Positions 1 through 11,700 of a DNA stretch of 64,000 nt are shown here, in pieces. Within the stretch, counting starts at the first letter, position 1. Each line of letters begins with the position of its first letter. Both the position numbers and the translations under genes were made by a program. The notes under the pieces are model-generated. The model made no database searches. It was not told the origin of the DNA and saw nothing but the letters and a program-made list of their open reading frames with translations. Source of the stretch: Zeugodacus cucurbitae (lineage: Eukaryota > Arthropoda > Insecta > Diptera > Tephritidae); the NCBI RefSeq assembly GCF_028554725.1, contig NC_071670.1:19162001-19226000 (forward strand). The letters run 5' to 3'.

Positions 1-2330
1 AAATACTCTACTCGAGGTAAATTCTGAATTGAATTTAATTGAGGGCTGCCACGTATTATAAATATGTCCGTATTTTCCAGATATAAGGAGTGTGCGGCAT
101 AAATCGGTTGAGAAGTGTTCGGGCAGAAATGCACGAGCAAAAGCGACCACTGACCGACCCAAAAAAACCGGTTTTTTATGACTACCCACTCGTCGAAGTT
201 TTTGCAAAAAATCGGTTTTCGACACACCATCCGACTACCCACAGTGCCACGGATGGGCCACAAAATAACCGGTGCCAAAAAGTATCCAATAACCGGTTAC
301 TGTAGTACTACACAGTACCAGACGTTTGCCGCAAAAATTCGGTAGTAAGTGGGATAGGGGTTTTTAGCGAAAAATTGGCAATACGGGAATCCTGTATATG
401 CAATTTGTCAAAACAATATACACCGGCACAAAAAATCAGCTGATTTGACGTTCAACTTAACTCTAAATCCGTTTATGCATCCGAGTTAACTCGTCTACAT
501 ACGTAAAGAAAATGTGTATATTCTATCCGAGTAGATCATTTAACTCGTGGTGAAAAAGTGTTTATGCATGTTGATTGAACTCACACGTGTATAATATAAC
601 CGAGTAGAAATGAAGCATAAACGTAGTATATGATTCATGTTATGAGAAAGTGCGTGAGTAGATACATATTATGTGTGTGTGTCAAATTTAACAAAATTTC
701 CCTTTTTATTAGTGTCTCCAAGGAAGCAGTCGAAGACAAAAACAGAACAAAGTGTAAATATGGTTCGCCAAAGCGTTCGAAAAGACAACAAAAACATTAA
801 AGCAAATAAATATGAACGCACACAAAGAGGAATAACTGAAAATGGGTTAATTGAATACAAATAAATAACGTGCCAAGAAGACATAGATTCAGATAGTTTA
901 AACGAAAAGAAGCAGTAACACTTACTGGTGCTTACTGCTAAAATTAAGGAACTGAATAGCTTTGAAACAAAAATGCGAATGAAAACTGTTAACTCAGGAA
1001 GTAAACAAATGTTTCTGTAAATTTTCTTTTTTATATTAAACTTGGACCAGTTTTTAATACATACATAGCTTTTAATACGTATATATGTATGTATTCATAT
1101 ACCTACAATCTCGTATATAATTTTTTAAATATATTACTTCAATCATAATTATGTAATTAATGAAAATACTTCCGTTCATCTGTCGGACAATGCACCCAAA
1201 CAAACAAACAAATGATGCATAAAGATTTGTTACGTTATAGTTGCGTCGCACATAATACACACATACTTTACAGACTGCATATTGATGTAGATTAGGGGTA
1301 TGGCTTTTAGATTAAATAAATAATAATGACTTGTATACCAGAATCAAAAATTGAATATTGTTTACTGAACAGTTTATTTTTAATAACGGTAACAAGTGAA
1401 AATATATATTCATTTGAACAATTCATATTTGAAAAAAATTTTGTGAAATTTTCAATAAAAACTGCCGAAATCTCAGCTGTTGGTACCTTATCTCCCTTGG
1501 CGTCTAAAAAAAAAATGTTGGACAGTATTATTACTTATTATTGGTACATCTAATATTAATAAACCAAAAATATTTCGATAATACATGGTTAAATCTAGTT
1601 ATTAAAGGAAGGAAAAGGAAAATATTAAAATTGAAATTGACAGACTTTGAACAAAAAAACTCAATATTTTATTGTCAAATTTTCGCGATATACATATAAT
1701 CGTTAGTTAAATTACTTGTAAAAGAAATAAAAAAATCTTCGTTCATTAAGTAGATATTGTTATTTCAAATATGTGTACAAAATTTAAACAAAATTGCTTC
1801 ATAAATGTTCGAGAAATCGTATTATTCGTATCGTAAAGACTTAAAAAATGTAGTTCTGAGCTAAAGGCTTTGAGAGTTTTAAATTGAAAAGAACTGTTTC
1901 TTAGAATTGCACTTGGATCGAATTGAAATTTTTGGATAATATTTTAAACATATTTAATAAGACAAAATTTGTTTTTCAAATAGTGAAACCCATCTAAACA
2001 CTTAATGATTCTTCCTGGATAGCTATTATAACTAGATTTCGAAGCTTTTCTCTATGGAAACTGCCTGTTAACCATAGATATACCCATTATATTAATTACG
2101 GTATTACACTCCGTTTTAGGTTTTGTCGAGCTTCTCACAGTTATTGAGCTATTTCCGAACGTTAAAATATTAGTTTCTTTAAATACTTTTCGATCTTAAT
2201 CGATAGCTAGTTAAACTCGGAATCAAACATAAGTCTTGCGTAATGAATTATGCATATTAAAATATGCAATTCGATGAAAATTAGAAAAATTAATTTAAAA
2301 TCTTGTAAAAATCAGCGAAATATAATTCAC
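1..2330. other. Intronic or upstream DNA, no gene seen
   Basis: AT-rich. Bases 100-360 are somewhat GC-richer with several CCGGTTTT/AACCGG words (about 168-300). The open frame there (90-305) does not resemble a protein. Apart from the small inverted repeat at 470-625, nothing is supported. Confidence 0.4.
470..625. repeat. Imperfect inverted repeat with GTTTATGC ends
   Basis: GTTTATGCATCC...ACTCG near 470 is mirrored by CCGAGTAG...GAAGCATAAAC ending near 624, with further GAGTTAA/CCGAGTAG words between. Possibly the two ends of a very small MITE. No target duplication identified. Confidence 0.35.
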
Positions 2331-2333
2331 TAA

Positions 2334-2707
2334 CAGCCGGTTTCACGAAACAAATTTAAGTGAAAAATAATCAATTTTAGTTTCACCATTTGACTTAATT
2401 TTTATTTAAATGGTCACGCTTTGCCATTTAAATATTATTTAAATACTGTCATATGTAACCATGGTTACGCTTTTCTATCAACTGAATTGCCATTTGTTTA
2501 CCATTTTGACAATGAAATACAATTTATTTGTTTACATAAATCAGCTGTTATTGTCACTAACATCCCTGGCTTTTAATTTTTTGGATGCCAAATGTCAATA
2601 ATGGTGAAACGCAGGAAGCTTAAGTGCAAAGTTAAATAAAAATTAAAATTAAAATTAAAATTAAATGGAACTTAATTGTCAATTAAAAACTTTCGTGAAA
2701 CCGGCTG
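2334..2707. mobile_element. 374-bp Harbinger-like MITE with TAA target duplication
   Basis: 17-bp perfect terminal inverted repeats, CAGCCGGTTTCACGAAA at 2334-2350 and its complement at 2691-2707, are flanked on both sides by TAA (2331-2333, 2708-2710). A 3-bp TAA/TTA duplication is typical of PIF/Harbinger elements. The interior has a short AAATTA array (about 2637-2665) and no coding capacity. Confidence 0.88.
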
Positions 2708-2710
2708 TAA

Positions 2711-5700
2711 AAATAAAAAAAAAAAAACATTTTTAATTGAATAAAAAGAATACAATAAAAATTCTAAACCTGTTTCGATTGTATATTTTTGCTCATGCAT
2801 AATTCAATTTCAACAATTATTTTCAATAATTTGTGGATCGTGTATTAAAAATTATGCGTGATAAAAGTCATACCCCTATTCACCATACTACATATGTACA
2901 TATGTATTCATAGGTGTGTGTATAAACGTATTATCTTCGCAAACAGCTTTAATATTTGAAAGTGAAATTTATGTGGCTATGTTTGTAGATGTATGTACAA
3001 ATATTCTTACATAGGTGTACATATGCAATTGCATACCAAATGCAGCATTGTAATCTCTTTGTTTTCAACTCATTTTATTATTCATCTTTCTGCTTTTCTC
3101 ATACCTTCGTTGTACTGTGCTGTCATTTTCATTTGGTGTTTGACGTTTTACTTTGTTGCAAAACAGACTGCCGCTGCATGCCGCTCAAGCAAACAAACGA
3201 AAAAAAACTGGTTTCCACACATTTCAACAATAATTTCTTAATTCGTGTTTTGTTTTTATCTCTGCTTCTGTTTTGCTTTGTGTGTGCAACGTACCGTTGT
3301 TAGATTAGCGCTCCATTGCACACGATAACCAAGCAACCAGCTCTCTGGCGAATAACGGCGACGCTACAACAAACTTAGCAGCAAGTCAAGTTCAAGGCTT
3401 CATCTCCCCCGCTGTGCAGTAAATGTAAATTAACGGTTTTTGCTCCATTAACAATAAATTTAGTAACATCAATGGTTGTTGCGGCCCAATTAACGCTGTT
3501 GTACTTGCCACATTTTTCAAAAACTAATGTCATATCATTTCCAAGAAGACAAAGCGGAAAACGGGAGAGTAGCATTACGAAAACAGGTTGACGTTGACTG
3601 TTGTAGCTTCCCATTCTTATTTAATTGTTTATGCAAATCAGTTGTGCTTTAAGATCAACTCAAAAGGAGGTCACTACTATGTTGCAAGTCTTAATGGTCA
3701 CATTTAATGCCAATCAAGCTAGCTTGGCTGCTTTTGGGTCAATTGAATTGAAAATTAATTGTAGAATTATGCAAGACTATGCTGTTACTACAAGAAATTT
3801 TTATTTTACTTTTTATGAAATTTTTTTTCGTACTTTTTTCTTAATATATCGAATGCGAGTACCTACATGTAGATACTTATATAAAAAAATGTAGACTAAG
3901 ATCGCAAACCTGTTGCACACTTCAAGGAAAACCGGAGAAGGAGAAAAACATGAAAGCCATTATTAAAACTACTCGGTTGATCATAAACACTGATCAAAGT
4001 ACATGAGCCTGACTAAAACTAACTGAGAGTGTAAAAGATTTCTAAACAAAGCGTGGCTAAACTAGATGAAAACTATCATAATATTGACAATAAATACATA
4101 CTTATATACGCATAAATAATAAAGGTTCTGTTGAAAACAAAATTTAAAAATCTTTCGGAAAGGTTTCAGACCCGAGTGGTCGCACTTTATGATGAAATGT
4201 AGGAAAAATGTTTCAGATTTCTGATTTAATTAACTGCTCTCGAAAAAATTTTCGACAATGACAATATATTTCACTCAAATCAAAAGAGACCAAAACCATC
4301 TAAAAAAACAAAGAATTCTTTTGATAGAGCCACATTGCGAAAGACTAAGTCTAACCTGTTTGAGCTTTTACACACGATACTGACTATAAGTACCCAAAAT
4401 TAATGCTTATGGGAAGAAAAATTATGTTAAAGAGACTTAGTAATCCAGACCAAAACAATTGCAAGATGTTTGTAAGCAACAAGAAGGAAAAATAATGCTG
4501 TAATTGAGTATAGAGTATGGAAACAGGAGGTGTTCAATGGGCTCACATTCACGCAAAGTACGCAATAGTGCGTAATTTCCTTACTATGAAGTCAAAAGAT
4601 AGGACCTGGAAATTTATTTAAATATAATTGCGAAGGCGGTCATTTATATATGTATATATACATAGATGAAAAAAAGGAAACAAAGGAAGAATCCCGCTTA
4701 TCATCTTGTACTGCCTAAACTCCCAGCTCAATAGTTAAGAAAACCTCATATAAATAATTTCCCTATGTTTCAATTTATTTTAATTTATGAAATACTTTAT
4801 TGTATTATTTAATATTATTCTGCATGATTTTATAAATTTTTCAAATTTCTACACTTTTTGTTGTTATGTTGACACAACTACAGCAGATGGTTACTTACTC
4901 TTCCGATCTTCTCGTTCGTTGAACTGTTTCAAAAGTAACTCTTTGCACTGTTTTCTTGCGTTATTCCTCTTTTAGCTGTAGTGTATTATTCTAGCTGTTT
5001 GTATGATACTTCCAGAAACGTCACACTGATATTCATACACCAGTAATAAGCAATTTAAAACACAGAGCTGCTAGAATATTCAACACACTTCATTTGCACG
5101 AAATAAATTTATATGAAATATATGATTTTTTTATTTGATTTTTACTTCTTTTCGCCTTTAACAAAAACACCACATATCTTGTGCACTTTCTTTTCTGCTG
5201 CGCATTCGCTGAACTACGCCTTTCGCTTCGAGCGTTCACAACTCAACAACAAGTCTTTCTAGGCCGCTTGACGCATGCGCGACGACTGTTGGTACGTTGG
5301 CTAAGCTCAAACCTTCATTTCCACAAAAGCTGCTACCTTTTCTTTTCAATTTGTCTTAACACATGCTTTCTTAACAACGAAAGTACGTGTTGGCCAAATA
5401 AAGCGGAGCTTGAGCTTGGAGGTGAAATGAGCATAAAGAGGTTACGCTCCTGCATTATGTATTTTACCACTCTCTCTTACTCTCATTTTAGTTAATTTAC
5501 TTAAAGTGCTTGTCCAGCATTATTATAAAAGTTGACATTTGCTCGTATTATTTGAATTATCAAGTCTGAAATTTCCTAATCATGACAGCAATTGTCCAAC
5601 TCCTAATAACCATTTTTCTATTATTCACTCCCACACCCATTTCCTCCTAATATATTTCAACACTTTTGCCATCATGTCAAATCTTTCACAACTTGCTGCG

Positions 5701-6280
5701 CGTAACTAACGAGCGCCACCCGACGTGGTGGCGCGCACGTATGTTTGCTGCTCGTGTGCGAATTGCCTCAAATTTGGCTTTCCGCTTTTCATTGCTTTCT
5801 CCATCAATCATACTCACGTTCTTTCATACCCATTTATATTTTCATTGTCCATTATTGTTGAACGTCTGCTTGGTCATGACATTTGGCTTACGATTGTCAA
5901 GTGTCGATAGTAGAAAACTTTTAAGAGTGACTTCAAGTGGCTCGTATTCGTGGTGAGTGGTCATCATTGTCTCTCAATCGAATAATGCTCTTTGAGATCG
6001 AATGTCATAAGCAGAGTCACATTGATTTTCCATTTCACAACTTATGAAAATACTGGTTACTCTGATATGATTACTTTGTCAGAATATTTTTGGACCAAAA
6101 ATAAAAAAAAAAAAAATAATATAAAAGTCAGAGTTATTTTGTAGATTCATATCTTAGATGAACTATAAAAAAATATAATGCACATAAAATATCATAAAAT
6201 ATATTGTAAAGATTTTAATCACAAGCAGACATTTATTGAATATAAATGAAATATGTCAAACAACACATCACCGACTGTTT
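2711..6280. other. AT-rich DNA upstream of the first visible Flo2 exon
   Basis: No coding sequence supported. It contains the GC-richer island at 5160-5480 and a weaker one near 3300-3620. The region probably belongs to the first Flo2 intron, or to 5' UTR if alternative promoters exist. Confidence 0.4.
5160..5480. promoter_or_regulatory. GC-richer, promoter-like island upstream of Flo2 exon 8535
   Basis: It contains GACGCATGCGCGACG (about 5270-5284), close to an NRF-1-type palindrome, within a GC-richer 300-base block surrounded by AT-rich DNA. It could be an alternative promoter or 5' UTR exon of Flo2. No coding exon matching the missing Flo2 N-terminus is present. Confidence 0.3.
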
Positions 6281-6384
6281 TCAAAACGATTGAATAAGAT
6301 ACAACCATCATTATAAACATTCAAACCCATTAGAGAAAACACCACATTATTCAAAGAATAACACCTGCAAGAATATACAAAATT

Positions 6385-6640
6385 TGTACCCATCAGGGTT
6401 CAGGGTACACTTGCCACACATGGACACCTTTTGAATGGTACAAACAAACCTAATTGTCCTTTATGTGGCTCGGGAGATTTCATAATAAACTATATCATCG
6501 ACAGGTGTCACCTCTACAACCAAGAGCTCAGAGTTTTGATTTCTTGCAACATTAAACCCTCGGACTTACTTAATTGTACAGACGAAAATAACGTTAACCT
6601 TTTTGTAAAATTCTTAATTTCTAGCAAGTTAAATATTTAA
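6385..6640 (+). pseudogene. Small LINE C-terminal fragment
   Basis: THGHLLNGTNKPNCPLCGSG followed by an IDRCHLYNQ block is the C-terminal CPxCG...H...C motif of non-LTR retrotransposon ORF2. The frame closes at 6640. Only the 3' end of an element is present, consistent with strong 5' truncation. Confidence 0.65.
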
Positions 6641-6860
6641 ATTTACGATTTGTAAAGGAAATTAAAGATATGTTTTTATTTAAGCTATCCAATCGAAGAA
6701 ATCGATAACTATCGCAATTTCATTACATTATAAAATTATCGATTAATTAATTTCAGATGTAAATAATAATAGAGTAGTTCTTATTTCGATATAATGAAGT
6801 AAAGAAATACATATATGTATGTACATATAGCAAGTAAGAAACACTAAGCGCATAGTAATA

Positions 6861-7106
6861 CAGTGGAACTTCTCTTACTCGAATCACCATAATTCACAAA
6901 AAAACCTCGAGCTAAAGAGACTTCGAGTTAAAGAATTTTCATTAAAACATTCATTTTTCAAAAAGCTGTAAAATTAAGATTTATACACATTTTTATTTAG
7001 TTACTTCACATAAAAACACATACGTCAAAACTTGTAATTCTATAATTCGAGTTCGAGTTATGGAGATCTTCGAGCTATAGAAGTTCGAGTTATGGAAGTT
7101 ACACAG
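6861..7106. mobile_element. 246-bp TA-flanked MITE with TTCGAGTTA subterminal repeats
   Basis: It begins TA|CAGTGGAACTTCTCTTACTC and ends GAGTTATGGAAGTTACACAG|TA, giving imperfect inverted termini. Subterminal CGAGTTA/TAACTCG words occur repeatedly in both orientations (for example 7047-7093). The CAGTGGAAC start and TA duplication resemble pogo/Tigger-type ends. A related copy lies at about 13345-13488. Confidence 0.7.
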
Positions 7107-7194
7107 TATATTAAAAAAAATAAATATCGATTAATTTTCGATTTGTTTTTGCCAACTTAATATAGTATTATTATATATTTTAATTACAATTAAA

Positions 7195-8291
7195 AACAAG
7201 TATGAAAGGGCTAAGTTCGGGTGTAACCGAACATTTTATACTCTCGCAATTTATTTATTTAACTTTATTTATATTATATAATACACAATTTGACCCACAT
7301 ATTCGTCATATATATTATATAAAGTCCATTGAAAATTGGAAACCATAATATTTATAAACATAGTATTTGTGCAAAGTTCTGCACCGATATCTTCACTAGT
7401 GCTTACTTTATATATTGTAAAGTTAACGGTTCAGATCGTCTTCAAAGTTCTGGTATATAGGAAGTAGGCATGGTTGTGAACCGATTTGGCCTTTTTTTTC
7501 ACAACATATCATTGGGATGTAAGGAAACTATTACAAACCAAGTTTCATTGCAATCGGTCGAGTAGTTCCTGAGATATGGTTTTTGACCCGTAAGTAGGCG
7601 ACGCCACGCCCATTTTCCATTTTGTAAAAAAATCTGAGTGCAGCTTCCATCTGCCATTTCTTATGTGAAATTTAGTGTTTCTGACGTTTTTCGTTAGTGA
7701 GTTAAAACACGTTTAGTCATTTTCAACATAACCTTTGTATGGGAGGTGGGCGTGGTTATTATCCGATTTCTTTCATTTTCGGACTGTATAAGGAAATGGC
7801 CAAAATAAACGACTGCAGAAAGTTTGCTTTATATAGCTTTATTGGTTTGCGAGTTATATACAAAAAACCTATTTGGGGGCGGTGTCACGCCCTCTTTTCA
7901 AAAACAATACATCGAAATATGCCCCTTCCTAGTGCGATCCTTTATTCCAAATTTTATAACTTTATTTATGGCTTAGTTATGACACTTTATAGGTTTTTGG
8001 TTTTCGCCATTTTGTTTTGGCAATGGTCCGATTTTGCTCCTCAGAGTGCCAAGGAATACGTATTCCAAGTTCCGTGAAGATATCTAAACTTTTACTCAAG
8101 TTATCCGTTGCACGTACAGACGGACAGACGTACGGACAGACAGACATCCTTATTTCAACTCGTCTTGTCATCCTGATCATTTTGATACACGTAACCCTAT
8201 ATCTAACTCGTTTAGCTTTATGACTTACAAACAACCGTTATATGAACAAAACTATAATACTCTCTTAGCAACTTTTGTTGCGAGAGTATAA
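7195..8291 (+). repeat. Dispersed repeat family, copy 1 (about 1.1 kb)
   Basis: The head reads AAGTTCGGGTGTAACCGAAC (itself a hairpin, TTCGG...CCGAA), then TTATACTCTCGCAA (7236-7249). The tail ends with the exact inverse TTGCGAGAGTATAA (8278-8291). The internal GACGGACAGACGTACGGACA-like run and the GCCACGCCCATTTTCC block recur in every copy. The 112-codon frame at 7739-8077 reads through repeat sequence, resembles nothing known and is disrupted in other copies. Origin is unclear: a non-autonomous element with subterminal inverted repeats. Confidence 0.8.
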
Positions 8292-8534
8292 AAAAATACG
8301 AGTATACAATCGATTAATTTTTCCATCTTAATATAGTATTATTATATGTATATTTTATTTGAATAAAAAAAAATAATAATCGATTGCATTATAGTTTAAT
8401 CGATTATTTTTTAAAGGAAATTCTTTGCAAACGAAATAATCGACAAATCACAGTATATATATCTTGAATATTTTTATCGATAATATATATAACTACTATA
8501 CTAACTGCACTTTACTTATTTATCATTCGCGCAG

Positions 8535-8722
8535 GTGGTTGCTGTGGTTCCACCAAGAAACGCACCATTGTCGGCGGTTGGGCATGGGCCTGGTGGCTGG
8601 TGACAGACGTGCAACGCCTCTCGCTCGAGGTGATGACGCTCAATCCCATGTGCGAAAATGTCGAGACGGCACAGGGTGTACCATTAACTGTAACCGGTGT
8701 GGCGCAATGCAAAATCATGAAG
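8535..8722 (+). CDS. Flo2: Flo2 coding exon (band-7 domain, first part)
   Basis: 188 bases: two bases completing a split Gly codon, then 62 codons from GCCGSTKKRTIVGGW to TGVAQCKIMK. The acceptor is the CAG ending at 8534 and the donor is GTATG at 8723. The exon ends on a codon boundary, so the next exon may begin at any in-frame acceptor. The Cys pair at its start is a plausible palmitoylation region of the flotillin N-terminus (inference from family knowledge). Confidence 0.95.
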
Positions 8723-11700
8723 GTATGTTGAAGAAAAATCACACATCGCTCGCTCTAATTTGCCAACAACAATTCGATAATTGCTCTTTGAAGGAATAAA
8801 CAAAATAACAATTATTTATATTTATTTAATTTCATATGATTTATTAATTATATGTAGCGCTTCTTAGCTTAGATTTCCAATTTGGTAAATGAAATTGAAG
8901 AGTTATATTATTGGTTTACTATTAAACTGAGTACTTACCGTTATTAATGAAAACTAATTGAAATAACTATTTTATACAAACATACATATATTATTTATAT
9001 TTAGTCGTCTGCTGGATATTATATAATTGACAGCGCTTGGCACAGAAATGGCATGCTAGTATTAATCGAAACTTATATATTCTTCGTATCGTATTAAAAA
9101 TTTCCAAAATGCGCGTGTATTTATTTCATTAAGAATTGATTTACATTATACAAAAACGCATATTTGTATGTGTGTACATTTAATATATTATTAATGATTT
9201 ATGCTGTATTTTATTAACAAATTCTTCTTCGTTATTATTTGTACAACAATAAAAAATAATGAATAAATTTTGAAATCTATGTAGCGTAAAAAGCCTAAAA
9301 AAAATAGAAATTTCAAAGTAAGTTGAAATTTTTTATTTAATTTTTCTATATATATATATTAATATATTTATTAAATGTTTAAGTAAATGTACAATCCATT
9401 ATGTCACACAAATACGCAATTCTAAATTTTCTCATCGTAATTCGTACTTTGTGAAATCATTGCCCACTGTACAATAGTTAGTAAGTAATAGCTAACTATG
9501 CTTTTGCTAAGAGGCTAATGCGTTGAAGTGTAATGACAATAGTCCTTACTATAATCTATCTTTTTTGTTAAAAATATTGTTATTATTCTTTTTTTATTAC
9601 TGTTATTAATATATTTTTTTATTATTTACATTTATTTAATTATGTAGTAAATCTTTAAAATTAATTTGATTTTTAACTGAAATAAAATTCATGTTATTTA
9701 GCGCTTACAAATTGTTGGCCCTAAACCGTCTGCCATAATTATATATAGTAGTTTTCAAATAAAAGCTACCGTTTATTGAAAATTCGGGTTGTTATTGGGA
9801 ATTTTCGAATCACCCACAATGCATTGGTAATCTCACTGTGACTAGGAACAAATAAAAATTTGTGGGATGGGAATTGAACCCGATGACCTTAGGAAACTAG
9901 TAGAGACATTGCCCAATTGAATTTTCAAAGTCATAATAGCCTTTTCGCACAGCCAAATTAATTTAATACATTAAGCCTATAATTGAGAAACCAGTTTTTG
10001 CCTTACACACAGTCAGCAGCTACCTCGATTAACAATCAGCTATTACACATTTTTGTTTTTTTCTGTTCATAAGAAGTTGCTAAATTTCATCAATTGAATA
10101 CCATTTTATTAATAAACACAGTAAAATTTGAAATGTGAATTCACAGAGTTGCCTTCCAGTTTCAACTCGATTTGTATTGGATTATAAAATTAAAAATAAA
10201 ATTTTTCTTTTGTATGGAAAGTCAATCTAAATCAGCGCTTTAATTGAGCAAAGGCCGGTTAATTAATAAATTAACTCCTGTACGAGAAGCCTATAACAAT
10301 CAAAAGAAGTGTTATTAATTATTAAACCACTATTGACTATTCACCAGAAAAATTATACACGATTCTGATAACTTACTGTTATAAAGATTTAAATGCGTTT
10401 AATCATTTGTCTAAGTGTTTTTAGGCTATTTTCTCAAATAAATTATTTTGAGAAACATTTTTTATGAATTAACTAAAAATTATCTTTAAAATGATTAGTA
10501 TTCAGGATTTCATAAAAGTTTTTTGATACTACTATAGATCTAACCTCATTCAGGTTTTGTTCTACTTTAGGTATTCAATAGGATAATTAAAATGAAATGA
10601 GTTATGTCTCAGTGTTTTCTCGAAAGTAATACATATTTTAGTTTTCAATTAATAAACAACCTATTTCTAAATATACTCCCGAGTATTTTGAGTAAAATGC
10701 CAAACGTAATAAGGGTTTGAAACGGAACAATTATCAACGCTTCTCATATCAATATTAATGAAGCATACATTTTATTTAATTTTTTATTATCTATTAATTT
10801 TTTATTTTTTTCTAATATTTATTTTATTGTAAGAATATACTTTAATTCACACTTAATTTATTGAAACTACTCATACTTTCTCTACAACTAATTTAATATT
10901 GCTTTTAATTTATTTATTTTATATTCAAAATATTTAATTTATGCATTTTCTAAGAAAAGAAATATTCCACACATTTCAAATAAACATTTTTACTTTAATT
11001 TTGTGTATATTTTTAATTTTCATATCGATAAATGAACGTTGGAGTGTTATGATTTCCATGTATAATGCCAATGAGCGCTAATGAAAATTCAATTGATATT
11101 AAGGTATGTCTATTTTCTTTTATTTTTAAATTTTTAATTTATTCTACCAATTTATTTTCAACTTACTATATATATTATTGCATATGTGTTTTCTAACTCA
11201 TGCAGCTTTAACAAAATTTATGTGAAATTGGGAGGATACATTTTTTGTTTTTGTTATCCTTGCGTGCTCTGTATGTATTTGTTCACAGTTTTCTAATAAA
11301 AAAATGCTGTAAACTAATCTGAGTTCATCTCACTAACATTTTCACATTCATAAACCCATTCCCTTTTATCTCCTACAGTAATCTTTTTAGAGTACTAAAT
11401 ACTTACCAGATAACAGCTATATCTTGTAGCAGGTGTTTTCAATTAGTGAATACTTTTTATACTCAGTTTGCTGTAAACTGTGCCTTACGGTTGGAATTTA
11501 TTCGATCCCTCCGCGATTGTCTTGACCGATATCATTTTTAAAACATAATGTCAAATCCTTATCTTTCTAAGTACGCTAAATTCTTGGTCATAACGTTAAA
11601 TTATATGCGTTTTTTATTCGTGAAAATCACCCTTTATAAACTTTCGTGAATGCCATGTAGTTGAGAGTTTTGACAATCCTATAGTACTGGTGTAAATTTA

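Noticed and set aside
7739..8077. 112-codon open frame in the dispersed repeat
   Set aside because: The same sequence in copies 2 and 3 is frameshifted, codon use is not protein-like, and no domain is recognised.
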